Source: Lysobacteraceae bacterium NML93-0399 (lineage in GTDB: Bacteria; Pseudomonadota; Gammaproteobacteria; Xanthomonadales; Xanthomonadaceae). From it: DNA of 64,000 bases. Position numbers and translations under genes: made by a program. The stretch is from positions 1,426,001 to 1,490,000 of the forward strand of contig NTJI01000001.1 in the NCBI GenBank assembly GCA_002307375.1, given 5' to 3'. The notes under the pieces were generated by a model that saw only the letters and a list, made by a program, of their open reading frames with translations, did not search any database and had not been told where the DNA came from. Numbering within the stretch: the first letter of the stretch is position 1; every line of letters begins with the position of its first letter. Positions 1 through 7,542 of this stretch are shown piece by piece.

Positions 1-1421
1 CGAAGACCAAGCGCCTGTACGGCTACGACGGCTCGGGCCGTTCGCCGCAGTCACTGACGCTGGCAGAATTCCAGCGCCGGGGGCTGACCGACATTCCCTC
101 GCACGGTCCACTGCCGGTGACCGTGCCCGGCGCGGTCGATGGCTGGTTCGCGCTGCACAAGCGATTCGGCAGGCGCGCCATGGCCGACAACCTCGCGCCG
201 ACGATCCGCTACGCACGCGAAGGGCATCCGGTGCACGAGGTGATCGCGTACTACTGGGACCGTTCGGTGCCCAGATTGTCGAAGTGGCCGGGTTTCGCCG
301 AGCAGTTCACGATCGACGGCCGCGCGCCACGCACCGGCGAGACCTGGCGCAATCCGAATCTGGCCAACACGCTGCAGGCGATCGCCGACGGCGGCCGCGA
401 CGCGTTCTACAAAGGCGACATCGCGCGGGTGATCGGCGACTACTTCGCCGCCAACGATGGCTTCCTCTCCTACGAGGACATGGCCGCGCACACCGGCAAC
501 TGGGTCGAACCGGTGTCGACGACCTATCGCGGCGTCGAACTGTGGGAACTGCCGCCCAGCGGCCAGGGCATCGCCGCGTTGCAGATCCTCAATCTGCTGG
601 AACCCTACGATCTGAAGTCCTACGGCTTCGGCAGCCCCGAGCATGTGCATCTGTTCGTCGAGGCCAAGAAGCTGGCGTTCGCCGACCGCGCGCGCTGGTA
701 CGCCGATCCCGCGTTCCATCCCGCACCCGTCGAGCGGCTGATCTCCAAGGACTACGCCCGCGAACGCGGCGCGCTGATCTCGATGGACACCGCGCTGCGC
801 GAAGTGCAGCCGGGCACGCCCGCGCAGCTCGACGAAGGCGACACGATCTACCTCACCACCGCCGACGCCGACGGCATGATGGTCTCGCTGATCCAGTCCA
901 ACTACCGCGGCATGGGCAGCGGCATGGCGCCGCCGGGCCTGGGCTTCATCCTGCAGGACCGCGGCGAGCAGTTCGTGCTGCGCGAGGACCATCCCAACGG
1001 CTACGCGCCGGGCAAGCGTCCGTTCCACACCATCATTCCCGCGTTCGCCACGAAGGACGGCGAGCCGTGGCTGAGCTTCGGCGTGATGGGCGGCGCGATG
1101 CAGCCGCAGGGTCACGTGCAGATCCTGATCAACATGCTCGACTTCGGCATGAACCTGCAGGAGGCCGGTGACGCGCCGCGCATCCAGCACGACGGGTCCA
1201 CCGAGCCCGCCGGCCAGAACACCGCGATGACCGACGGCGGTGAAGTCGATCTGGAGACCGGCTTCCCGTACGAGACCGTGCGCGCGCTGATGCAGAAGGG
1301 CCATTCGGTGCGCTTCGCCCACGGCCCCTACGGCGGCTACCAGGCGATCATGAAGAACCCGCACGGCGGCTGGACCGGCGCCAGCGAATCGCGCAAGGAC
1401 GGGCAGGCCGCGGGCTACTGA
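1..1421 (+). CDS. Gamma-glutamyltransferase-family protein, 5' end outside window
   Basis: The frame is open from base 3 to the TGA at 1419-1421, so the N-terminus and any signal peptide lie outside the window; about 472 residues remain. Members are Ntn hydrolases that cleave themselves into a large and a small subunit and hydrolyse or transfer gamma-glutamyl groups. The expected nucleophile is the Thr encoded at 843-845 in DTIYLTTAD, which would leave a small subunit of about 192 residues. GGAMQPQGHVQ near the end is typical of the family. Where classical enzymes carry an S-S-M substrate motif this one reads GKRPFHTIIPAF, as in YwrD-like members, so glutathione may not be the real substrate. 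Family assignment is firm; the substrate is inferred. Confidence 0.9.
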   Translation, partial: KTKRLYGYDGSGRSPQSLTLAEFQRRGLTDIPSHGPLPVTVPGAVDGWFALHKRFGRRAMADNLAPTIRYAREGHPVHEVIAYYWDRSVPRLSKWPGFAEQFTIDGRAPRTGETWRNPNLANTLQAIADGGRDAFYKGDIARVIGDYFAANDGFLSYEDMAAHTGNWVEPVSTTYRGVELWELPPSGQGIAALQILNLLEPYDLKSYGFGSPEHVHLFVEAKKLAFADRARWYADPAFHPAPVERLISKDYARERGALISMDTALREVQPGTPAQLDEGDTIYLTTADADGMMVSLIQSNYRGMGSGMAPPGLGFILQDRGEQFVLREDHPNGYAPGKRPFHTIIPAFATKDGEPWLSFGVMGGAMQPQGHVQILINMLDFGMNLQEAGDAPRIQHDGSTEPAGQNTAMTDGGEVDLETGFPYETVRALMQKGHSVRFAHGPYGGYQAIMKNPHGGWTGASESRKDGQAAGY

Positions 1422-1509
1422 CGGACGCGCTCCCGATCGCGCGCCGGGGCTGCACCTGCATCGCCACCCGCGACGCTATGCTGGTCTCCCGTTCCGGACA
1501 GGCCTCCGC

Positions 1510-2550
1510 ATGACCCGTCTCCTGCTCGCCGCCGCGTGCGCGCTCGCGCTTCTGGTGCCCGCCGCGCACGCGCAGGCACCGTATTCGCGCTTCGATGAAG
1601 ACCCGGCGCCGCAGGTCGGGGACGACGGCGTCCAGATCGCATGGCGGAGCTGGTCGCAGCGCAGTGCCGCCGCACTCGCTGCCACCGGGCAGGCCCGCGA
1701 ACTCGCGTTCGCGGCGATCCTGCGCGGGGTCGCCGATGCGGACCCGCGGCCACCCGACTCCGACGCGCCCTCGCAGCCGGTGCCGGACGATCCGCAGTCG
1801 GCCGCATGGCGGCGCGACGCCGCGGTGCGCGCCGGCGACGACGTCCTCGCCAATGTGCTGATCGCCTACGCATCCGACGATGCGGGCCGCCTGCGCGCGG
1901 CGCAGCGCTGGCTCGGCAACGACCCGCAGAATCTCGCGCCCCTGCTGATGCGGGGCGGCAGCATGGACGCCTTGCTGTCGGATGCACGTACGGCGACGCG
2001 TTTCGATCTGCACATGCTCGAACAGGTGCGCTGGATGCAGTCGGCACTGCTGCGGACGCCGCCGACCGCACAGGAGCGCGCCGCGCTCGCCGATACGGGA
2101 GAGTTCGTGCCCGACGAGCACGCGGCGATCGCCGCGATGGGGGTCTGGGCCGCAGTCGCGATCCCGGGCCTGCAACCGCTGATGCAGGCATGTGATGCCT
2201 CGCGGCTGCGCACCGATGCCGGCCGCGCCGCCGACTGCCGCCACGTGGCCACCGTCATGAGCGACAGCTCGGACACCCGTCTCGGCGAGATCGCCGGGCT
2301 CGCGCTGCTGGAACGGGCCGCGGCCACGCCGACCGAACGCGCGCAGGTACAGGCGCGGCGCCGCAGCCTGGACTGGCAGATGTTCGAATGGGGCCGCGTG
2401 ACATCGACGCTCCCGCGCGACGGCGCCGGACAGTTCGTCCGCCTGCTCGCCGACCCGTCGATCCGCAGCGAAAGCGATCTGGTCACCCGCGCACTGCAGG
2501 AGGCCGGCATCGCCCCCGAACCATCACCGGGCTGGCAGCCGCCGCGCTGA
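1510..2550 (+). CDS. Secreted protein of unknown function
   Basis: This encodes 346 residues beginning with a clear signal peptide (MTRLLLAAACALALLVPAAHA, cleavage expected near residue 21), so the product is probably periplasmic or exported. The mature part is rich in Ala, Arg and Asp, looks mostly helical and has two close cysteines in its middle (CDASRLRTDAGRAADC, about residues 228-243) that could form a disulfide. I recognise no catalytic motif or domain. It lies 88 bases after the gamma-glutamyltransferase gene and is followed, after a 118-base gap, by another exported protein on the same strand. The start is chosen because it gives a complete signal peptide. Confidence 0.75.
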   Translation: MTRLLLAAACALALLVPAAHAQAPYSRFDEDPAPQVGDDGVQIAWRSWSQRSAAALAATGQARELAFAAILRGVADADPRPPDSDAPSQPVPDDPQSAAWRRDAAVRAGDDVLANVLIAYASDDAGRLRAAQRWLGNDPQNLAPLLMRGGSMDALLSDARTATRFDLHMLEQVRWMQSALLRTPPTAQERAALADTGEFVPDEHAAIAAMGVWAAVAIPGLQPLMQACDASRLRTDAGRAADCRHVATVMSDSSDTRLGEIAGLALLERAAATPTERAQVQARRRSLDWQMFEWGRVTSTLPRDGAGQFVRLLADPSIRSESDLVTRALQEAGIAPEPSPGWQPPR

Positions 2551-2668
2551 GCCGGATCGCCCGCCGCGCCGGCACACGGCACGCGCCCCCTGTTCAGCAT
2601 CCGCGGCCGGGCGCACACTTCCGCGTCAGCGCCGGCGCCGTGCCGGTGCAAGGGGACGGAGACATTCG

Positions 2669-3490
2669 ATGCGCAACCTGCACGCCGCCGGCAAGCTGCT
2701 GGCCACGGTGCTGATCGCCTGCGCCAGCGGCCCGGCTGCCGCGCAGGCCTACAACAACTTCATCCTCGGTGCGGGCTTCACGCCCGATCCGCAGACCGGC
2801 AACGGCGACACCGGCGGCCCGACCCAGGCCAGCCGCTTCGGGCCGCATTGCCTCGGCGTCATCGACAACACGCCCGACCACACGATCCGGGTGACCTCGC
2901 CGCTGGACCTGCGCCTGGCGGTCGAAAGCACCACCGATTCCACCCTGGTCGTCGTCGGTCCGGCCGGCGTCTTCTGCGACGACGACAGCGCCGGGCAACT
3001 GGATGCGCAGGTCGACGCACGACTCACTCCGGGTGATTACGCGGTCTACGTCGGCCACATCGATCAGCCCGGCCGCTATACCCTCACGCTCACCGAGGGT
3101 GCCGGCGCAGCCGCGGGCGGGCACGGTGGCCAGTACGCGAACTTCCGCCTCGGCGCCGGCTTCACGCCCGATCCGCAGATCGGCACCGGCAGCACCGGCG
3201 GCGGCATCGACGCCAGCCGCTACGGCGCGCATTGCACCGGCATGATCGATTCGACGCCCGACCACCGCCTGTCGATCACCAGCACCGTGACGCTGCGGCT
3301 GACGGTCGACAGCACCACCGATTCGAGCCTCGTCGTCACCGGTCCGGGCAAGGTGCTGTGCGACGACGACGGCGCCGGCGCGCTCGACGCACAGATCGTC
3401 GACACGTTCCGCCCCGGCGAATACGAGATCTACGTGGGCCATCTCGGCCAGGCCGGCAGCTACCGGCTGGAGATCAGCGAGACCAATTGA
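2669..3490 (+). CDS. Exported protein of two tandem copies of a Cys/Asp domain
   Basis: The product has 273 residues with a signal peptide ending near residue 26 (GPAAAQA). The mature protein is two copies of one unit of about 128 residues, starting near residues 28 and 156. Both begin with N-F-x-L-G-A-G-F-T-P-D-P-Q and share ASR(F/Y)GxHC, TPDH, STTDSxLVV, CDDDxAG, LDAQ and YVGH. Each unit has two cysteines, in HC and CDDD, which may pair. The overall look (TPDH...LVVxGP...CDDD...PGxYxxYVG) resembles PPC-type beta-sandwich domains attached to secreted proteases, but there is no protease here. GGAG precedes the ATG at a suitable distance. Function is unknown; a binding or adhesion role is only a guess. 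Confidence 0.75.
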   Translation: MRNLHAAGKLLATVLIACASGPAAAQAYNNFILGAGFTPDPQTGNGDTGGPTQASRFGPHCLGVIDNTPDHTIRVTSPLDLRLAVESTTDSTLVVVGPAGVFCDDDSAGQLDAQVDARLTPGDYAVYVGHIDQPGRYTLTLTEGAGAAAGGHGGQYANFRLGAGFTPDPQIGTGSTGGGIDASRYGAHCTGMIDSTPDHRLSITSTVTLRLTVDSTTDSSLVVTGPGKVLCDDDGAGALDAQIVDTFRPGEYEIYVGHLGQAGSYRLEISETN

Positions 3491-3507
3491 GCGCACCGGA
3501 ATGCGCG

Positions 3508-3530
3508 GGCGTCATCGCTCCGATGACGCC
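3508..3530. terminator. Hairpin between convergent genes
   Basis: GGCGTCATCG at 3508-3517 pairs perfectly with CGATGACGCC at 3521-3530 around a 3-base loop. It sits just after the two-domain exported protein and overlaps the last codons of the convergent TonB-C gene. There is no clear T-tract, so termination activity is inferred. Confidence 0.45.
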
Positions 3531-3901
3531 TGGGTACGCGAAACGCGACCGCCACGCTCCGAAGAGAACGTGAAGACGTAGCGCAGGCGGATCGGCACTG
3601 GATCCACGCGCACGTCCAGACCCTCGCAGCGTGGATCCGCATCGGGATCGATACCATCGGGAAAGGTGTAGACGGCGGCGCCGAAGTAGCGCCAGCGTTG
3701 CAGCGCTGCGACGACCGCCGTCTCGAACGGCGCCATCGTGACGGCGTCGGGATCGGCGCAGTCCTGGCCCTGCCGGTCGATGGCGATGTCAGTGACGGTG
3801 CCCTCGGTCGTGACCACGAACGCCACGCACAGCTGCATCATGCCCTGCAGTGCGGCGCCCTGGGGATACACCGGATCCAGGTCTTCGATCGGCACCGCCA
3901 T
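3512..3901 (-). CDS. TonB C-terminal-domain-like protein, possibly the 3' part of a split gene
   Basis: From the ATG at 3901 this gives 129 residues. The sequence fits a TonB C-terminal domain: DPVYPQGAALQG near the start, then VVTTEGTVTDI and AVVAALQRWRYF, and a final strand RLRYVFTF. Such domains contact TonB boxes of outer-membrane receptors or are recycled in periplasmic proteins. On its own it has no signal peptide or membrane anchor. The upstream lipoprotein gene ends in a TGA that overlaps this ATG by one base (TGATG), and the present frame stays open upstream. So this is either a translationally coupled second gene or, perhaps more likely, the rest of a lipoprotein separated by a frameshift. 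Confidence 0.6.
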   Translation of the reverse strand: MAVPIEDLDPVYPQGAALQGMMQLCVAFVVTTEGTVTDIAIDRQGQDCADPDAVTMAPFETAVVAALQRWRYFGAAVYTFPDGIDPDADPRCEGLDVRVDPVPIRLRYVFTFSSERGGRVSRTQASSER

Positions 3902-4056
3902 CACGAAGCGTGGTTCGATTCGACCTCGTGAGTCTGCGCCGACGGCGGCAGCACCATCGTGCGCTCGACACGCTGGATGCGGTGACTGCAGGCGGTGCCG
4001 AGCAGTGCGGTGGCGATGATGGCCATGGCGATCGGCGTGCATCCGCGTCGGCGCAT
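3901..4056 (-). CDS. Small lipoprotein, possibly the 5' part of a split TonB-C lipoprotein
   Basis: This is 51 codons starting at 4056, preceded by a strong AGGAGG ribosome site (seen as cctcct at 4061-4066). The start of the product is a lipoprotein signal: a basic MRRRG, a hydrophobic IAMAIIATALLG and a lipobox-like TACS. Only about 29 residues follow the cysteine before the stop. The stop overlaps the ATG of the TonB-C-like frame. A lipid anchor joined to the TonB-C domain would make one sensible periplasmic protein of about 180 residues, so a frameshift mutation or sequence error at about 3900 should be considered. Confidence 0.6.
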   Translation of the reverse strand: MRRRGCTPIAMAIIATALLGTACSHRIQRVERTMVLPPSAQTHEVESNHAS

Positions 4057-4073
4057 GGAACCTCCTGGTGTCC

Positions 4074-4142
4074 TGTAGGAGCGCGCTGGCGCGCGATGGG
4101 GCATTCCCTGAAATTCTTTCGCGTGCGAGCCGCTCCTGCAGG
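4074..4142. repeat. REP-type inverted pair
   Basis: TGTAGGAGCGCGCTGGCGCGCGATGG at 4074-4099 is a hairpin-forming REP unit of the kind repeated elsewhere in this window, and GAGCCGCTCCTGCAG near 4128-4142 is a diverged partner in opposite orientation. It lies between the small lipoprotein and the AAA ATPase. Confidence 0.7.
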
Positions 4143-4150
4143 GTATCGGA

Positions 4151-5635
4151 TCAATCCGCAGGCACCGTGCGCTCGCGCGCCCAGCTGCGCAGCGCATCGA
4201 CCTGCTCGCGCATCATCACCGACAGCGGGCGGGTGTCGCGCAGCGATTCGAGCAGCAGCGGCTGCGCGAGCGGGGCTTCGGCCGCGTGCGCTGCGTAGAG
4301 CGCGGCAACGATCGCCTGTTCGATCTCCGCGCCCGAGAAGCCCTCGGCCTCGACCGCGAGCGTGGGCAGGTCGAACGTCGCGACGTCGAAGCCGCGCCGC
4401 GCCAGATGCACGGCGAAGACCTCGGCGCGCACATCGGCGTCCGGCAGGTCGACGAAGAAGGTCTCGTCGAAGCGGCCCTTGCGCAGCAGTTCGGGCGGCA
4501 GGTCGTGAACCTGGTTGGCGGTCGCGACCAGGAACACCTTCGACTTGCGCTCGGCCATCCAGGTCAGCAGGAAACCGAGCACCCGACGCGAGACGCCACC
4601 GTCGCTGTCGCCGCTGGAAGCCAGGCCCTTCTCGATCTCGTCGATCCACAGCACGCAGGGCGCGAGCTGCTCGGTCGAAGCGATGGCTTCGCGGAGGTTG
4701 CGCTCGGTCTCGCCGTGGTACTTGTCGTAGAGCGTGCCGAAATCCAGCCGCACCAGCGGCACGCTTAAAGCCCCGGCGACCGCCTTGGCCAGCAGCGACT
4801 TGCCGCAGCCCTGCACGCCGAGCAGCAGCACGCCCTTGGGCGGGTCGAGGCCCGGTGGTGCATCACCTTCGACGAACACGCGCCGGCGCTGTTCGACCCA
4901 GCGCTTGAGCCGCCGCGCACCGGCGACATCCGCAAAGCCCGCGGTGTCGTACTCGTAATGCAGGTGTCCGCTCTTGTTGAGCAGTTCGAACTTGAGCTTG
5001 GCCAGCGCCGGCAGGTCGCCGTGCGCGAGTGCGCCGTCGGCATGGATGAGCTGCCGGGTGATGCGGCGCGCGTCGCCCAAGGAGAGGCCCTGCAGGTTGC
5101 GCACGATCTGGCGCACCGCATCGGCGTCGGCTTCCACCCGTCGGCCACCATGCTCGCGCTGGTAGGCCGCGGCCTCTTCGCGCACCAGCTTCAGCAGCGC
5201 ATCGGCATCGGGCAGCCGCGGGCGGAAGCGCACGGCCATGGTCTCCAGGTCCGCCGGCAGTTCGATCGTGTGGCCGACCAGCACGATCACGTGCGGCAGG
5301 CAGTTGCGGCGCTGGATGAGATCGCGCAGCTGACGCTGGGTGCCGGCGTAACCGAGGTAGGGATGGAAATCGAGCAGCAGATAGATGCCGCGCTGCTGGG
5401 CGTCGCGGATCGCGGCGAGCGTGTTGCTCGCATCGGGCGCGGTGTCGGTCTCCGATTCACCGTCGAGGTCGAGCCGGCGCAGACCTTCGGTGATGGTCCA
5501 GCGGTACAGCGCGCGCCAGACCTGCACCAGCGACTGGCGGAACAACTCCACGACCTGCGGCTCGTCCGGCGTCTCGACCACGAGCAATGGCGTGTTGGCG
5601 CGGATCAGCGCGGCCAGGTCCTGCAGTTCGCTCAT
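4151..5635 (-). CDS. Ycf46-like AAA ATPase
   Basis: From the ATG at 5635 the product is 494 residues (the frame runs further upstream, but this start fits the family). It opens with [21 protein letters not shown], like the Ycf46/COG0464 family, whose first 200 residues form a degenerate ATPase-like domain. The AAA module follows: Walker A GVQGCGKS near residue 277, Walker [11 protein letters not shown] near residue 328, a sensor stretch VATANQ, and the LRKGRFDE arginine-finger region near residue 385. It is predicted to be a cytoplasmic ATP-driven remodelling protein; the substrate is unknown. It is transcribed away from the ParA-like gene, with starts about 104 bases apart. Confidence 0.85.
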   Translation of the reverse strand: MSELQDLAALIRANTPLLVVETPDEPQVVELFRQSLVQVWRALYRWTITEGLRRLDLDGESETDTAPDASNTLAAIRDAQQRGIYLLLDFHPYLGYAGTQRQLRDLIQRRNCLPHVIVLVGHTIELPADLETMAVRFRPRLPDADALLKLVREEAAAYQREHGGRRVEADADAVRQIVRNLQGLSLGDARRITRQLIHADGALAHGDLPALAKLKFELLNKSGHLHYEYDTAGFADVAGARRLKRWVEQRRRVFVEGDAPPGLDPPKGVLLLGVQGCGKSLLAKAVAGALSVPLVRLDFGTLYDKYHGETERNLREAIASTEQLAPCVLWIDEIEKGLASSGDSDGGVSRRVLGFLLTWMAERKSKVFLVATANQVHDLPPELLRKGRFDETFFVDLPDADVRAEVFAVHLARRGFDVATFDLPTLAVEAEGFSGAEIEQAIVAALYAAHAAEAPLAQPLLLESLRDTRPLSVMMREQVDALRSWARERTVPAD

Positions 5636-5739
5636 CGGCGCGCAGCTGTGGGATGGGACGCCGATGGTAAACGCCGGGCGCGGTCGCGGCGCCTGTGCCG
5701 GCGGTGTACGCTCGGGCCTGCGCGAATCCGGAGACTTCG

Positions 5740-6372
5740 ATGAAGACCGTGCTGGTGGCCAGTTCCAAGGGCGGCGTCGGTAAGACCACGATCGCCACCC
5801 ACCTTGCCGCGCATGCCGCGCTGGCCGGCGAGTCCACGGTGCTGGTGGACGCCGATCCACAGCATTCGTCCACGCGCTGGGCCGAACGCCGTGCCGGGCT
5901 CGACAGTGCGGTGCTGCCCATTGACGGCAGCGCGCGCCACCGCAAGGTGCTGGCTTCGATTCCCGAGGGCGCGACGCGGCTGATCATCGACGCGGCGGCC
6001 GGCGCGATGGCTGACGACCTCGACGCGTATCTGGAAATCGCCGATGCGGTAGTGGTGCCGGTGCTGCCCTCGGCGCTCGACATCGACGCCACGGTGGGGT
6101 TTCTCAACACGCTCGCCAGGCACCCGCGCGTGCGGCGCGGCCAGCCCCGTGTGGGCCTGGTGGCCAACCGGCTGCGGCCGCACACCAATGCCTCGCAGCA
6201 GGCGCTGGCCCTGCTCGCGCAGTGGCCGTATCCGGTGGTCGCGCAGCTGCGCGACAGCCAGGCCTACGTGATGCTGGTTGGGCTGGGCAAGAGCCTGTTC
6301 GACTACCATTCGATGCAGGTGCGCGACCATCAGGACGATTGGACGCCACTGCTGAAGTGGCTGCGCAAATAG
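5740..6372 (+). CDS. ParA/MinD-family ATPase without ParB partner
   Basis: The product is 210 residues. The deviant Walker A motif SKGGVGKTT lies at residues 9-17 and the switch region carries DADPQHSST, both diagnostic of ParA/Soj ATPases. These dimerise on ATP and DNA to position chromosomes, plasmids or protein complexes. Classical chromosomal ParA is about 260 residues and sits beside parB; this one is short and no parB is present, so it is an orphan ParA. Its sequence style (RWAERRA, AGAMADDLDAYLEIADAVVVPV) fits the short ParA group. The start follows CCGGAGA. It is divergent from the Ycf46-like ATPase and precedes sixA by 58 bases. Confidence 0.85.
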   Translation: MKTVLVASSKGGVGKTTIATHLAAHAALAGESTVLVDADPQHSSTRWAERRAGLDSAVLPIDGSARHRKVLASIPEGATRLIIDAAAGAMADDLDAYLEIADAVVVPVLPSALDIDATVGFLNTLARHPRVRRGQPRVGLVANRLRPHTNASQQALALLAQWPYPVVAQLRDSQAYVMLVGLGKSLFDYHSMQVRDHQDDWTPLLKWLRK

Positions 6373-6430
6373 CGGTTTCCATGCCGCCGTTGTCCGCCAC
6401 CGAGCTCCCATACGAGGCCCTCGACCCCCC

Positions 6431-6907
6431 ATGCGCGAACTGATCCTGCTCCGTCATGCCCATGCCGATCTCGCCGTGCCCGGCCAGGCCGACATCGACC
6501 GGCCGTTGTCGGCCGAAGGTCTGGCCGAAGCCGAGGCTGCGGGACGCTGGTTGCGCGACCGGCAGCTGGTGCCCGACTGCGTGCTGTGCTCGCCTGCCAG
6601 GCGCACCCGCGAAACACTCGAGGCGGTGCTCGGCGTAATCGGCTACGTCGACCAGCGCCTGGAACCGGCGATCTACGAAGCCACGCCCGGCACGCTTGCG
6701 ACCCTGCTCGACGATCACCGCGATACCGGTCGCCTGTTGCTGGTCGGCCACAACCCGGGCCTGGAACGCCTGGCTGCGTTGCTGCACAGCGGCCAGACCG
6801 GTGAATACCGCGGCATGCCGCCGGCCGGCATCGCCGTGCTGAGCCTGCAGGACGGCGCCCCGGTCGAACCGGCCGGCGCCGAACTCTCGGCGTTCTGGTG
6901 GCCGTAG
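6431..6907 (+). CDS. sixA: SixA-type phosphohistidine phosphatase
   Basis: The product is 158 residues. The histidine phosphatase signature is the N-terminal LLRHAHA (RHA at residues 8-10, His9 the likely nucleophile), with a second histidine in VGHNPGLE near residue 107 and CSPARRTRET contributing phosphate-binding arginines. The short length and lack of a signal peptide match SixA, which removes phosphate from histidine of HPt domains such as ArcB or of phosphotransfer proteins in the cytoplasm. No histidine kinase lies nearby, so the partner is unknown. Confidence 0.85.
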   Translation: MRELILLRHAHADLAVPGQADIDRPLSAEGLAEAEAAGRWLRDRQLVPDCVLCSPARRTRETLEAVLGVIGYVDQRLEPAIYEATPGTLATLLDDHRDTGRLLLVGHNPGLERLAALLHSGQTGEYRGMPPAGIAVLSLQDGAPVEPAGAELSAFWWP

Positions 6908-6942
6908 GCGCAGCCGCGCCGCTTCCGTCCGCCGAATCGGTG

Positions 6943-7542
6943 ATGGCACGCGCGACCGGTGCCCTGGTACGGGTGCTCGCCGTGACCGGCCTGTCGCTCT
7001 GCGCCTGGCTGGCACTGCCGGCGGCCGCCAACCCTGGCCCCGACCACACCCTGGCCCTGGACGTCGAGCGCTCGGAGATCGGCTTCGCACTGCGCACGCG
7101 CTGGGGGCAGCGGCTCGAAGGCCGGTTCGATGCCTGGCGCGGCGACATCGCCGTGTTGCCCGACGGCCGTCATCAGGTGCGACTGGTCCTGGACGCGGCC
7201 AGTGTGGAGATCGTCGACAGTCGCGCCTACACCCGTCTCACCCGCGGCCCGGGCGTGTTCGACGTGGCCCGCTACCCCGAGGTGCAGTTCGTCTCCGATC
7301 CCTACCCGGCCGACCTCGCCCGCGAAGGCGGCGAAATGACCGGTGTGCTGCGCATCCGCGGCGTGCAGCGCCGCGAGACCTTCCGGATCGCGCCCGCCAC
7401 CTGCGCCCGCCCCGCCTACGACTGCGATGTCGCCGGCACCGGCAATGTCAGCCGCAGCGAGTACGCGATGGACCGCTGGGGCTATGCGCTCGCCGACCAG
7501 GTCCGCTTCGAGCTGCGCATCCGCGTGCTGGATCCGCACTGA
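6943..7542 (+). CDS. YceI-family periplasmic protein
   Basis: From the ATG at 6943 the product is 199 residues with a signal peptide (hydrophobic RVLAVTGLSLCAWLALPAAA). An in-frame ATG at 6898 would overlap sixA but puts 15 non-signal-like residues in front. The mature part has the YceI pattern: a start SEIGFALRTRWGQRLEGRFDAW, then VFDVARYPEVQFVSDP, GVLRIRGVQRRETF and a final strand RFELRIRVL. YceI proteins are lipocalin-like beta barrels that bind isoprenoid or other lipids in the periplasm; in this species the ligand is unknown. Its stop overlaps the start of the phospholipase D gene (TGATG), so the two are probably translated together. Confidence 0.85.
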   Translation: MARATGALVRVLAVTGLSLCAWLALPAAANPGPDHTLALDVERSEIGFALRTRWGQRLEGRFDAWRGDIAVLPDGRHQVRLVLDAASVEIVDSRAYTRLTRGPGVFDVARYPEVQFVSDPYPADLAREGGEMTGVLRIRGVQRRETFRIAPATCARPAYDCDVAGTGNVSRSEYAMDRWGYALADQVRFELRIRVLDPH

